Below are positions 19,568 to 27,624 of a stretch of DNA of 64,000 nucleotides, piece after piece (position 1 is the first letter of the stretch; each line of letters opens with the position of its first letter). The notes beneath the pieces are model-generated. The model did no database searches and was not told where the DNA came from. It worked only from the letters and a program-made list of their open reading frames with translations. The translations under genes were made by a program, and so were the position numbers. This DNA comes from JALYOK01 sp963840785 (lineage in GTDB: Bacteria; Pseudomonadota; Gammaproteobacteria; Burkholderiales; JALYOK01), in the NCBI GenBank assembly GCA_963840785.1, contig CAWJAF010000013.1:124001-188000 (forward strand). Direction: 5' to 3'.

Positions 19568-19825
19568 ATGGTTGTTATTCGTCTAGCTCGCGGTGGCTCA
19601 AAAAACCGCCCTTTCCACAATATCGTTGTGGCCGATTCACGTAATCGCCGCGATGGCCGTTTCATCGAGCGCGTTGGTTTTTACAATCCGATGCTAAAAG
19701 ACGGCCCGGATCAGCTGCGCATCAGTCTTGATCGCGTCACCTATTGGCAAAGCAAAGGCGCGATTGCCTCTGACGCCGTTGTGAAGCTGATTAAGCGTGG
19801 CGGCCAAGCAATCGCCGCTGTCTAA
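19568..19825 (+). CDS. rpsP: 30S ribosomal protein S16
   Basis: Small-subunit ribosomal protein. 85 residues beginning MVVIRLARGGSKNRPFHNIV and containing RRDGRFIERVGFYNP, both hallmark sequences. The ATG at 19568 is chosen over an upstream in-frame start because S16 always begins with this motif. First gene of rpsP-rimM-trmD-rplS. Confidence 0.97.
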   Translation: MVVIRLARGGSKNRPFHNIVVADSRNRRDGRFIERVGFYNPMLKDGPDQLRISLDRVTYWQSKGAIASDAVVKLIKRGGQAIAAV

Positions 19826-20339
19826 GCATTCGGCGCAGCAGTTACCGCCGGACGATCTAGTGGTAATGGGGCAAGTAATCGCCCCGTTCGGAATTAAGGG
19901 CTGGTTACGAATTCGCTCGTTTACGGACGAAATCAGTGGACTAGCGAATTATTCTCAATGGTGGTTGCAATTGGCAAGCGAATGGAAGATTTTTACGCTC
20001 GCAGAGTCCAATGTCGGAAACAAAGGGCTGACGGCCCGATTGGCGGAAATCGACGATCGAACCGAAGCGGAAACCTTGAACGGCGCGCAAGTCGCGGTAT
20101 CGCGATCCGCGCTACCGACGCTTGAGGAAGACGAATTTTATTGGGCCGACTTGATCGGCTTTAGCGTCGAAACGCAAGGTCAAGAAAAGATCGGCGTATT
20201 GGACGGATTGTTGGAAACCAGCGCGGCGGACGTACTGGTGGTGAAAGGTGCAACAGAGCATTTGATTCCTGCAGCGCTGATCAAGCAAGTCGACAGGACT
20301 GGCAAGCAAATCACCGTCGACTGGGGATTGGATTTCTGA
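19797..20339 (+). CDS. rimM: Ribosome maturation factor RimM
   Basis: Binds S19 and helps assemble the 30S head. 180 residues: an N-terminal RimM domain (VVMGQVIAPFGIKGWLRIRS, about 22-41) and a C-terminal PRC-barrel (EFYWADLIGFSV, about 112-180). The GTG start at 19797 overlaps rpsP by 29 bases; a start further in is possible but must precede MGQVIAPFGIKG at 19866. Second gene of the ribosomal operon. Confidence 0.93.
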   Translation: MAAKQSPLSKHSAQQLPPDDLVVMGQVIAPFGIKGWLRIRSFTDEISGLANYSQWWLQLASEWKIFTLAESNVGNKGLTARLAEIDDRTEAETLNGAQVAVSRSALPTLEEDEFYWADLIGFSVETQGQEKIGVLDGLLETSAADVLVVKGATEHLIPAALIKQVDRTGKQITVDWGLDF

Positions 20340-20341
20340 AT

Positions 20342-21091
20342 TTGCAGTTCGACGTTATCACGCTGTTTCCGCCGATGTTTGATGCTGTTACCCAATACGG
20401 CATCACGCGGCGCGCGTCTGAAGAAAAGCGATTTGAGCTGCACACGTGGAATCCGCGGGATTTCACCGAGAATAATTACCGGACGATCGATGACCGTCCC
20501 TACGGCGGCGGCCCCGGCATGGTGATGTTGGCCGAGCCGTTGGGAAAAGCGATCGCCGCCGCAAAGATAAGGCAGCAGGCTGCGGGTATTGCTAAGCCGA
20601 CCGTTGTAAATCTTTCACCTCAGGGCGAGCGATTAGATCATCGGTTAGTGATGCAGTTGGTTGGCGAACAAGGTTTGATTTTCATTGCCGGCCGTTACGA
20701 GGCGATTGACGAGCGTTTGGTACAACGCGACGTGGATCGGGAAATATCGGTTGGTGATTTTGTTTTGTCAGGCGGCGAGTTGCCCGCCATGGCAATCATC
20801 GACGCGATTGTGCGGCAATTGCCCGGCGTGTTGCATGACGCGGATTCAGCCAAGCAAGATTCATTTGTGCATGGCCTGCTCGACTGCCCGCACTACACGC
20901 GGCCGGAAATGTATGAAGGATTAGGGGTACCGCCGGTGTTGATGTCCGGCCACCACGCCGACATCGAACGGTGGCGGAAGAAGCAAGCCTTGGGCCGAAC
21001 GTGGCGACGACGGCCAGACTTGTTGGCAAATTATTCGCTGACTAAGGAAGAAGTAAAGTTGCTGGAAGAGTTTAAGCAGGAAATGTCGTAA
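20342..21091 (+). CDS. trmD: tRNA (guanine37-N1)-methyltransferase
   Basis: Methylates G37 next to the anticodon using SAM, preventing frameshifts. 249 residues with a TTG start giving MQFDVITLFPPMF. The trefoil-knot SAM site shows YGGGPGMVMLAEPL, YEAIDERL and SVGDFVLSGGELPAM. It follows rimM by two bases and precedes rplS. Confidence 0.96.
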   Translation: MQFDVITLFPPMFDAVTQYGITRRASEEKRFELHTWNPRDFTENNYRTIDDRPYGGGPGMVMLAEPLGKAIAAAKIRQQAAGIAKPTVVNLSPQGERLDHRLVMQLVGEQGLIFIAGRYEAIDERLVQRDVDREISVGDFVLSGGELPAMAIIDAIVRQLPGVLHDADSAKQDSFVHGLLDCPHYTRPEMYEGLGVPPVLMSGHHADIERWRKKQALGRTWRRRPDLLANYSLTKEEVKLLEEFKQEMS

Positions 21092-21159
21092 CCAAAAACG
21101 CGCCCAACATGGCTTCGATCATGCGCTGGGTGAAAGTTAACTAAAGTAAGGAGTTTTAA

Positions 21160-21543
21160 ATGGATGTCATTCAACAAATTGAGCAAGAAGAAATCGCGCG
21201 TCTCGGCGCAAAAATCCCCGACTTCGCCCCCGGCGACACCGTCATCGTCAACGTGAAAGTGGTCGAGGGTGAGCGCAAACGGGTTCAAGCGTACGAAGGC
21301 GTTGTGATCGCCAAACGCAATCGCGGACTAAATTCTTCCTTCATCGTGCGGAAAATTTCTTCCGGCGAAGGCGTAGAACGTACCTTCCAAACCTATTCGC
21401 CAATCATCGCCAGCATTGAAGTCAAGCGCCGCGGCGATGTGCGTCGCGCAAAGCTCTACTACCTCCGCGATCGTTCCGGAAAATCGGCGCGCATTAAAGA
21501 AAAGCTCAAGCGCCGCGAACAAGCGGCCCCTGTCGCGGAATAA
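21160..21543 (+). CDS. rplS: 50S ribosomal protein L19
   Basis: Large-subunit protein at the 30S-50S interface. 127 residues. Motifs are IPDFAPGDTVIVNVKVVEGE, KRVQAYEGVVIAKRNRG, SSFIVRKISSGEGVERTF and LYYLRDRSGKSARIKEK. AAGGAG lies just before the ATG. Last gene of the operon. Confidence 0.97.
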   Translation: MDVIQQIEQEEIARLGAKIPDFAPGDTVIVNVKVVEGERKRVQAYEGVVIAKRNRGLNSSFIVRKISSGEGVERTFQTYSPIIASIEVKRRGDVRRAKLYYLRDRSGKSARIKEKLKRREQAAPVAE

Positions 21544-21563
21544 GTATTTTCGACGCGATAGCG

Positions 21564-21592
21564 AAAAGGAGCGGCATGCCGCTCCTTTTTGT
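21564..21592 (+). terminator. Rho-independent terminator of the rpsP-rplS operon
   Basis: A 12-bp stem (AAAAGGAGCGGC) with a 2-base loop and a T5 tail, 21 bases after the rplS stop. Confidence 0.92.
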
Positions 21593-21600
21593 TTGGTACC

Positions 21601-21640
21601 AAGCCAAGAGGCAATCCCCATGCAGCTCTCCTGGCATATC
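21601..21640. repeat. Intergenic hairpin repeat, copy 3
   Basis: AAGAGGCAATCCCCATGCAG followed by CTCTCCTGGCAT, in the same orientation as the copies at 12277 and 29595. It occupies the first part of the 375-base gap between rplS and tRNA-Phe, in which no gene is seen. Confidence 0.65.
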
Positions 21641-21761
21641 GCGTCGGTTCAGCGTATTGGATGGTCTGGTGCAGTGCGCTTGGATTTCATCAAAATTGAA
21701 TAATGCTTCATTCGCCCACTAACGACGATCGTCAAAAATAGCGCAAGAAAATCATCAACGA

Positions 21762-21791
21762 TTGGCTCCAACACGATGCTGCTGTTATAAT
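21762..21791 (+). promoter_or_regulatory. Candidate sigma-70 promoter upstream of tRNA-Phe
   Basis: TTGGCT, an 18-base spacer and a perfect TATAAT, 127 bases before tRNA-Phe. Confidence 0.55.
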
Positions 21792-21918
21792 GCGAGCCAG
21801 CGAAAATGTAGTTAGCTTCGAAATTTCGCAACCGTTCCCGTCATTAAAAATGCCTCGAAACTAGCCGAGATGCAAATTTTTGATGGGTACACTTCGGCGA
21901 TACTCATTGCAGAAAAAT

Positions 21919-21994
<76 letters not shown>

Positions 21995-22184
21995 TGTTTT
22001 CTTTCCAAATCGTGGCAGAACGATGTGAGGAATGGTTGACCGCTAAAATCATCCTAACAATGAAACCTTGATACGACGCATTACCGCAACACGCACCGAA
22101 CTAACAATCAATATTTACCGAAGAATTGGCAACCTTGCGAAGTCTCCGGAAATGCCGAAAGCCGCAAATTGCAGCGGCCAGCGA

Positions 22185-23327
22185 CTACACTTGATCCAAC
22201 GCCTGCGCCAAATCCTCACGCAAATCATTGATTGCTTCGATACCGACCGACAACCTAACGAGGTCATCACTAATCCCGGCTAACTCGCGCTGAAACTTTG
22301 GCATTCCGGCGTGGCTCATGGTGGCCGAGTGGCTTAAGGTAGATTCAACGCCACCAAGCGAATCGGCGATACCAAAAATTTTTGTTGCGTTGACGAACGC
22401 TTTTGCCGCAGCAAATCCGCCATTCAGTTTTAAGGAAACTACGCCGCCGAATCCACCTTGCTGGCGTTTGGCGACTTCGTGTCCAGAATGAGTGACTAAA
22501 CCCGGGTAATAGGTCTTCGCGACTTTCGGATGGCTCACCAAAAATTCAGCAATCAACGCGGCATTGGCTTGATGTTGCTTAAGGCGCAGCGGCAAGGTTT
22601 TGCTACCCCGCAACGTGAGCCAGCAATCGAATGGGCTGGCGGCAAATCCATAGGCGCGCGCCGCAAATTGAATTTTTTTCAATAGATCTTTTTCGCGCGC
22701 GACGACGACGCCGCTAATGACGTCGGCGTGCCCGTTGATGTACTTGGTCGTCGAGTGCATGACGATATCCGCGCCGAATTCAAACGGCCGTTGCAATAGT
22801 GGCGTCATGAATGTGTTGTCTACTATTAGCGTCAGTTTTTTTCGGTCGCAGAAGGCGCCAAGTTGGTTGAAATCGACAATGTCGAGCAACGGGTTGGTGG
22901 GCGATTCGGCCCAGACGATTTGCGTTTCCGAACAGATGGCGGCTTCGATTGCATCTAGGTCATTCAAGTCGACGAACGAAAAAGTGAGCTTGCCCTGATC
23001 TTGCATCAAGCCGAGCAATCGCGCGGAACCGCCGTAACAACCATGGCTTAGGATGATGTGAATATTTCCTGGAAAGGCCGCCAGCACGGCCGAAAAGGTC
23101 GCCACGCCAGTCGCACAGGCCACTGCGCCCTCGCCGCCTTCCAGGTCGGCAATCAATCTTTCCAGCACATCCCGGGTCGGATTAGTCGCGCGGGAGTATT
23201 CATATCCTTTGCTTTCGCCCAAAGCCTCGTAACGAAACACCGAAGTTTGATAAAGCGGTGCGGTTACACTGTTGTAAGCGGCGTCTAACTCCTGACCGGC
23301 ATGAACAATTCGGGTGATGGGATCCAT
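22185..23327 (-). CDS. metB: Cystathionine gamma-synthase-type PLP enzyme
   Basis: Member of the Cys/Met metabolism PLP family; most likely joins an activated homoserine with cysteine to give cystathionine in methionine synthesis. 380 residues. The PLP lysine lies in MHSTTKYINGH, the aspartate in LTLIVDNTFMTPLLQRPFEF. SRATNPTRDVLERLIADLEG and GFGGVVSLKL are further family motifs. The choice between gamma-synthase, gamma-lyase and O-acetylhomoserine sulfhydrylase cannot be made from sequence alone; VAESPTNP-type (here WAESPTNPLLDIVD) and length favour MetB. It is transcribed alone, diverging from the riboswitch-subtilase unit. Confidence 0.8.
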   Translation of the reverse strand: MDPITRIVHAGQELDAAYNSVTAPLYQTSVFRYEALGESKGYEYSRATNPTRDVLERLIADLEGGEGAVACATGVATFSAVLAAFPGNIHIILSHGCYGGSARLLGLMQDQGKLTFSFVDLNDLDAIEAAICSETQIVWAESPTNPLLDIVDFNQLGAFCDRKKLTLIVDNTFMTPLLQRPFEFGADIVMHSTTKYINGHADVISGVVVAREKDLLKKIQFAARAYGFAASPFDCWLTLRGSKTLPLRLKQHQANAALIAEFLVSHPKVAKTYYPGLVTHSGHEVAKRQQGGFGGVVSLKLNGGFAAAKAFVNATKIFGIADSLGGVESTLSHSATMSHAGMPKFQRELAGISDDLVRLSVGIEAINDLREDLAQALDQV

Positions 23328-23686
23328 TTAGAAGTTCCGTAAAAACTATGAAGACAGGTTGGATTTTATCCCCAAGAGTGACACCCGTTGGCTTAGGCAA
23401 CCGGTAAATCTAAAAGAAAGCAACTGTCTTAAATTTGAGACAGCTATATTATTATATTAATCATATAGTTAAATATTTACGCTCGATCTAACTGTCGCTC
23501 TAAAGCAACAGTTTTTGCGATTATTGGCAGTAAATTAGCTTCAAAAACGTCAAACCTGCCGCGCGTAGTCAGTAACTGACGCGAAACCCGGCCAAAGCGC
23601 TAGAACACATAACCAATCAAATCAAGAAAACATTCGTAGTAGTAGCCCGGCAAAACATTTGAGTCACGCCTCTCGCACTCTGTAAT

Positions 23687-23699
23687 TGTGTCGCAATTC
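23687..23699. promoter_or_regulatory. Palindromic motif upstream of a sigma-54 promoter
   Basis: TTGTGTCGCAATT. The first 11 bases form the palindrome TTGYGWCRCAA. A near-identical site (TTGTGACGCAA, 48245) lies upstream of a pilin sigma-54 promoter. Its centre is about 40 bases before the -24 element, a usual place for an enhancer-binding protein. Function is inferred. Confidence 0.4.
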
Positions 23700-23729
23700 C
23701 AACAAAATTGTCGGCATGGCCGTCAGGTC

Positions 23730-23745
23730 TGGCACAGCGATTGCT
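23730..23745 (+). promoter_or_regulatory. Sigma-54 promoter for the riboswitch-subtilase unit
   Basis: TGGCACAGCGATTGCT has GG and GC ten bases apart and matches the sigma-54 consensus closely. Transcription should start around 23755, just ahead of the riboswitch. Two pilin genes in this window have almost the same promoter. Confidence 0.8.
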
Positions 23746-23765
23746 TTAGCTTGCCTGCATCTGTA

Positions 23766-23841
23766 ACGGCAAATCTATCGAAAGGTAGAGACGCAAAATC
23801 ACCGGTCTAAAGGGTTCGCCCCATGACAGCGGAATTGCCAG
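23766..23841 (+). ncRNA. Cyclic di-GMP-I riboswitch (GEMM class)
   Basis: The strand reads GGCAAAT at the 5' side closing with ATTGCC at the 3' side (P1), then a stem capped by a GAAA tetraloop (CTATCGAAAGGTAG), the invariant GACGCAAA, CCGGTCTAAAGGG, a TTCG-capped stem and CAGCGGAATTGCC. These occur in the order and spacing of the Vibrio cholerae Vc2 aptamer. It sits 121 bases before a secreted subtilase and just after a sigma-54 promoter. The sequence from 23852 to 23893 can form a hairpin (GGATTA/TAATCC) that may be part of the expression platform; no T tract follows, so control of translation is more likely than termination. Confidence 0.88.
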
Positions 23842-23962
23842 ATCGAGTCTTGGATTATCACCCGAAAAATAATAAGGTGTGCTAGACGTTTGGTAATCCC
23901 TGCGTGCGAATTCCAAATGGCTGGCCATTGATCAACCGACAGCACATTGAGGACTGGCACCA

Positions 23963-25864
23963 ATGAAACAATTCGGCACGCGCAAGTTTGGAATCCCACA
24001 ACTTACCTTTATTGCACTCGCCGCCAGCTTCGGTGTGAGTGGTCACGTGACGGCCGGCGAAACGGGATATTGGGCCAAGGGCCGCATCTTGGTTGAAACG
24101 CGCGCCGGACTTGAGGATGGCGAGCTGACTAAGATATTGTCGCGGCACGGTGGGCGCTCGAAGCGGCGCATGAATAAAATTCGAGTTCACGTGGTGGACC
24201 TGCCGTTTGGTTCCGATGAACGCACTGCGGTTGAGTTACTAAAACGCAATCCACATATTAAATCCGCCGAGATTGACAAGCTCATTGCGCCGGATCAAGT
24301 CGGCAACGACACCTATTATGCAAACGCCTGGCACCTGCCAAAAATTCAAGCGCCGATGGCCTGGGACTCCTCGTTAGGCACTGGCGTCACTATCGCAATT
24401 TTGGATAGTGGCGTGGATGGCACTCACCCGGATCTCCAAGGTAAGTTAGTAGCCGGTTGGAATTTTTATGATGGCAACGGCAATACCGCGGACGTCTACG
24501 GCCATGGCACCAAGGTAGCAGGCGCCGCCGCGGCAGCAAGCAACAACGGAGCCGGCGTTACCGGTGTCGCGTGGAATGCCAAAATCATGCCGATTCGCAT
24601 CAGCGACACAGCCGGCTATGCGTTCTTCAGCACCATAGCGGAAGGAATCTATTGGGCAGCCGACAATGGCGCAAAGGTTGTCAATGTCAGCTATGCCGTG
24701 CACGGCAGCACATCCGTACAATCTGCCGGCAAATATCTTCAGGGCAAAGGTGGCCTGTTGATTAACTCTGCGGGAAATTCCGGTGCGGTGGACAACTCGC
24801 TGGCAAATAGCGCAATGATTACGGTGGCGGCAACGGACACGACTGACTTAAAAACCAGCTGGTCGTCGTTCGGTAACTACGTCGACGTCTCCGCGCCGGG
24901 CCAAGGCATATGGACGACAACACGCGGAGGTGGCTACGGCGCCGTCAACGGCACGTCGTTTTCGAGCCCAATTACGGCAGGTGTTGTAGCCATGATGATG
25001 TCAGCGAATCCGAACCTTAAGCCTTCCGAACTGGAAAATATCCTCAAAATCACCGCCGTTGATCTTGGTGCAGCGGGAACGGATCAATCCTTTGGTGCCG
25101 GACGCATCAACGCCGCCGCCGCGGTCCAAAGAGCGCGAGGCATTGCGACGGCCCCGGACGCGACCGTTCCAAAGGTTGCGATAACCGCTCCAGGCGCAAG
25201 CACAGTAAGTGGAATTGTTCCGGTAAACGTCAGTGCAACGGACAATATTGGCGTAACAAAAGTAGATCTTTATGCCAAAGGGGCTTTGGTCGCGACCGAT
25301 CTTACCGCGCCGTACAGTTTCAGTTGGGACACCAGCAAGTTAGCCAACGGGCCCGCGAGTCTATTTGCTAAAGCCTATGACGCAGCCGGTAATTTAACGA
25401 CCTCATCGAGCCTTTCCGTAACCATTGCCAATACAGTCGTGCCGACTGAAATCATCCTCGATAATGCCGGCCTCGGCGTGCAAGATGCAGTCGGCGGAAG
25501 ATCGTTTGTCGGATCGTGGTGCGGATCAAGTGGCACAGGGCCCTATGGCGCGACCTCGCTATATAGTTGCGGAACGGTAGCTAACGCTTACCGCTGGACG
25601 CCTCAAATCACGACCCCCGGTCACTACGATGTTTACGTATGGTGGACGACCCATACGAACCGATCAAGCAACGTTCCCTACTCGGTCACTCACTCAGCTG
25701 GCACGACGACAGTTCTGTTTGACCAAAAAGTTAACGGCGGGAAATGGGTCTTGATGGGCCGCTATAATTTTGCTGCCGGCAAGAGCAACTTTGTTGAGGT
25801 CAAAGCCAGCAACGGCCTGGTCATTGCGGACGCGGTTCGCTTTGTGCTGGTCTTAACACCATAA
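23963..25864 (+). CDS. Secreted subtilisin-like serine protease with Ig-like and golvesin-type C-terminal domains
   Basis: Peptidase S8, thermitase/fervidolysin-like. 633 residues: signal peptide (about 1-31), propeptide (about 36-110), catalytic domain (about 125-395) with Asp148 (ILDSGVDGTHPD), His181 (YGHGTKVAG), Asn272 (NSAGNSG) and Ser332 (NGTSFSSP); an Ig-like domain (about 405-490, SGIVPVNVSATDNIGVTKVD); and a C-terminal domain (about 495-633) with DVYVWWTTHTNRSSNVPYSV and a VIADAVRF end, like the golvesin/Xly carbohydrate-binding-like module. The last domain could hold the enzyme on the cell surface or matrix. No PEP-CTERM signal. Expression is presumably set by the sigma-54 promoter and the c-di-GMP riboswitch. 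A strong terminator follows. Confidence 0.9.
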   Translation: MKQFGTRKFGIPQLTFIALAASFGVSGHVTAGETGYWAKGRILVETRAGLEDGELTKILSRHGGRSKRRMNKIRVHVVDLPFGSDERTAVELLKRNPHIKSAEIDKLIAPDQVGNDTYYANAWHLPKIQAPMAWDSSLGTGVTIAILDSGVDGTHPDLQGKLVAGWNFYDGNGNTADVYGHGTKVAGAAAAASNNGAGVTGVAWNAKIMPIRISDTAGYAFFSTIAEGIYWAADNGAKVVNVSYAVHGSTSVQSAGKYLQGKGGLLINSAGNSGAVDNSLANSAMITVAATDTTDLKTSWSSFGNYVDVSAPGQGIWTTTRGGGYGAVNGTSFSSPITAGVVAMMMSANPNLKPSELENILKITAVDLGAAGTDQSFGAGRINAAAAVQRARGIATAPDATVPKVAITAPGASTVSGIVPVNVSATDNIGVTKVDLYAKGALVATDLTAPYSFSWDTSKLANGPASLFAKAYDAAGNLTTSSSLSVTIANTVVPTEIILDNAGLGVQDAVGGRSFVGSWCGSSGTGPYGATSLYSCGTVANAYRWTPQITTPGHYDVYVWWTTHTNRSSNVPYSVTHSAGTTTVLFDQKVNGGKWVLMGRYNFAAGKSNFVEVKASNGLVIADAVRFVLVLTP

Positions 25865-25892
25865 CGTTAGAAAAGATTTTTGAACGTATTCG

Positions 25893-25916
25893 AGAGCCGC
25901 TTTGCGGCTCTTTTTG
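25893..25916 (+). terminator. Rho-independent terminator of the subtilase gene
   Basis: AGAGCCGC-TTT-GCGGCTCT followed by T5, 29 bases after the stop. Confidence 0.92.
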
Positions 25917-26011
25917 TTTTTAGCGGAATCATCGAATGAAAATAAGGTTTGGCGTGGATTGGCTTCAACGCCGATATTCATTCGCCGGCGAGACGATCAG
26001 AAACGAGCAAT

Positions 26012-26036
26012 AAAAAACCGGCAGTTACGCCGGTTC
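26012..26036 (-). terminator. Rho-independent terminator of tRNA-Ala
   Basis: Stem AACCGGC/GCCGGTT; on the minus strand a T6 tract follows it. It lies 35 bases beyond the tRNA 3' end. Confidence 0.85.
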
Positions 26037-26070
26037 TTTGGATGTTGCTGGACTGCTTTGGACGAGTAAT

Positions 26071-26146
<76 letters not shown>

Positions 26147-26238
26147 CAGGTAAGACTAAAATTATACGGAGCGCGGCACTCAGTGTAAAGCTAACGCCGC
26201 TTAATGGGCGCAAAAGTTTGCGGATTCTGTGCAGAAAC

Positions 26239-26278
26239 ACGCCGCGAACCAATATCCATGCGGGTCTTCAGGCAACCC
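26239..26278. repeat. Intergenic hairpin repeat, copy 4 (diverged)
   Basis: CGCGAACCAATATCCATGCG with GGTCTTCAGGCAACCC keeps the CCAATA-CCATGCGG core of the family but has a weaker stem. Located in the gap between tRNA-Ala and the RHH-like gene. Confidence 0.45.
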
Positions 26279-26370
26279 ATCGAATCGCGCGCTGCGCGTC
26301 TGAGTTCTCGGCAATCACTGTGCTACAGTGTTAAGCACTGAATGAAAACGAAACTTTAAGAAAGCACGCA

Positions 26371-26640
26371 ATGAAACTCACTGATCTCGAAAAAGCAAAA
26401 GGCATAAAAATCAACTCCAAAATGAATAGCGCAATTACGCCGGGGCGCTTTGCGGCCGCCGCTCATGCCACGGTCGATCGCCGTGAGCAGCGCAAGCTCG
26501 ATCAAGCGGCGGGGCTCATTCCATTCGCGGTCAAGCTCGACGGCGCATTGGTCAAGCGCATACAGGCTCTGGCGTTGGAGCGCAGCGGCAACATCAACGA
26601 AGTGGTTGCGGAGCTGCTCAACAAAGGCCTAGGCGCCTAG
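26371..26640 (+). CDS. Small conserved-type protein, possibly ribbon-helix-helix
   Basis: 89 residues, not firmly recognised. The N-terminal half is polar and basic. The C-terminal half, IPFAVKLDGALVKRIQALAL then ERSGNINEVVAELLNKGLGA, has the strand-helix-helix outline of Arc/CopG-type DNA-binding proteins. It begins a close-packed trio with yaeQ (six-base gap) and an S4 gene, so it is probably cotranscribed with them. No toxin partner is visible. Confidence 0.6.
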   Translation: MKLTDLEKAKGIKINSKMNSAITPGRFAAAAHATVDRREQRKLDQAAGLIPFAVKLDGALVKRIQALALERSGNINEVVAELLNKGLGA

Positions 26641-26645
26641 ATTTT

Positions 26646-27203
26646 ATGGCGTTAAAAGCGACGATCTTTAAAGCAGAACTCCATGTCGCGGACATGGATC
26701 GCAATTATTTTCAAACTCACGAGTTAACGATCGCGCGTCATCCGTCGGAAACCGATGAGCGGATGATGATGCGTTTAATTGCTTTTGCATTTCACGCCAA
26801 CGACGCCCTCACCTTCGGCAAAGGTTTGAGTAGCGATGAGGAGCCCGATCTGTGGCAAAAAGATTTGACCGGCGCGATCGAAAAATGGATTGACGTCGGC
26901 CAACCGGATGAAAAAATTGTTCGCCGTGCTTGTGGGCGCGCATCGCAGGTTTTTATTTACAACTACGGTGTACGCACTGCCGGGGCGTGGTGGGAGGCGC
27001 AACGCGCTACGTTAGAGCGCCAATCGAATTTAACGGTCGTCAACATTCCCATGGCCGCAAGCGCCGCGCTGGCCGAGCTTGCCGATCGTACGATGGAATT
27101 ACAATGCACGATTCAAGACGGTCAAATTTGGTTGACCAATGGTCATGCAACTGTTCATGTTGAACCAAACTTGTTGAAACAATGTGCGTTCGAGGAATCG
27201 TGA
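26646..27203 (+). CDS. yaeQ: YaeQ family protein
   Basis: 185 residues beginning MALKATIFKAELHVADMDRN, the typical YaeQ start, and containing RHPSETDERMMMRLIAFAFH, EPDLWQKDLTG and WIDVGQPDEKIVRRACGRA. YaeQ has a nuclease-like PD-(D/E)XK fold; its cell role is not well established. Followed after 9 bases by the S4 gene. Confidence 0.93.
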   Translation: MALKATIFKAELHVADMDRNYFQTHELTIARHPSETDERMMMRLIAFAFHANDALTFGKGLSSDEEPDLWQKDLTGAIEKWIDVGQPDEKIVRRACGRASQVFIYNYGVRTAGAWWEAQRATLERQSNLTVVNIPMAASAALAELADRTMELQCTIQDGQIWLTNGHATVHVEPNLLKQCAFEES

Positions 27204-27212
27204 TTTGATTTT

Positions 27213-27425
27213 ATGAAACAACTCGAATTTAAGCTCACGGCGGAATACATCGAACTCAATCAACTGTTAAAACTCGTTGGAATTTGCGCCAGCGGCGGTG
27301 CCGGAAAAGTCTTGGTCGCGAATGGCGATGTGCGCGTTGATGGTGCAATCGAACTGCGCAAGACTTGCAAAGTTCGATCTGGCCAAATTGTAAATTTCGG
27401 CGATATGCAAATTAGCGTCCACTAA
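27213..27425 (+). CDS. Small S4-domain RNA-binding protein (YbcJ-like)
   Basis: 70 residues with a full S4 fold: YIELNQLLKLVGICASGGAG, VLVANGDVRVDG and LRKTCKVRSGQIVNFGD. E. coli YbcJ has this size and layout and binds RNA. It ends the three-gene set that starts at 26371. Confidence 0.88.
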   Translation: MKQLEFKLTAEYIELNQLLKLVGICASGGAGKVLVANGDVRVDGAIELRKTCKVRSGQIVNFGDMQISVH

Positions 27426-27565
27426 TCTTCAGGACAAATCGCCTACAACAAAGCGGACACTTGTTCGATTCCCCACGGCGCATGTGGCCGTTTTGGGATT
27501 GAAATGGTCGTCTGCTGTACTGACGAATCAGGCCCGCTGCGCTCCTCAGCATTGGGCCCGCTGGA

Positions 27566-27594
27566 CTTGAAATTGATTCGCCCAATCCCAACCT
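27566..27594 (+). promoter_or_regulatory. Possible sigma-32 (heat-shock) promoter of htpG
   Basis: CTTGAAA, a 14-base spacer and CCCAACCT, compared with consensus CTTGAAA and CCCCATNT. The -35 element is perfect and the -10 element partial. It lies about 30 bases before the htpG start. Confidence 0.45.
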
Positions 27595-27624
27595 ATTGCA
27601 AAAATCCAATTCAAGCGAGAGTTC

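Noticed and set aside
23963..25864. Subtilase as a PEP-CTERM exosortase target
   Set aside because: The C-terminus ends in a golvesin-type domain (ADAVRFVLVLTP) with no PEP motif, helix or basic tail.
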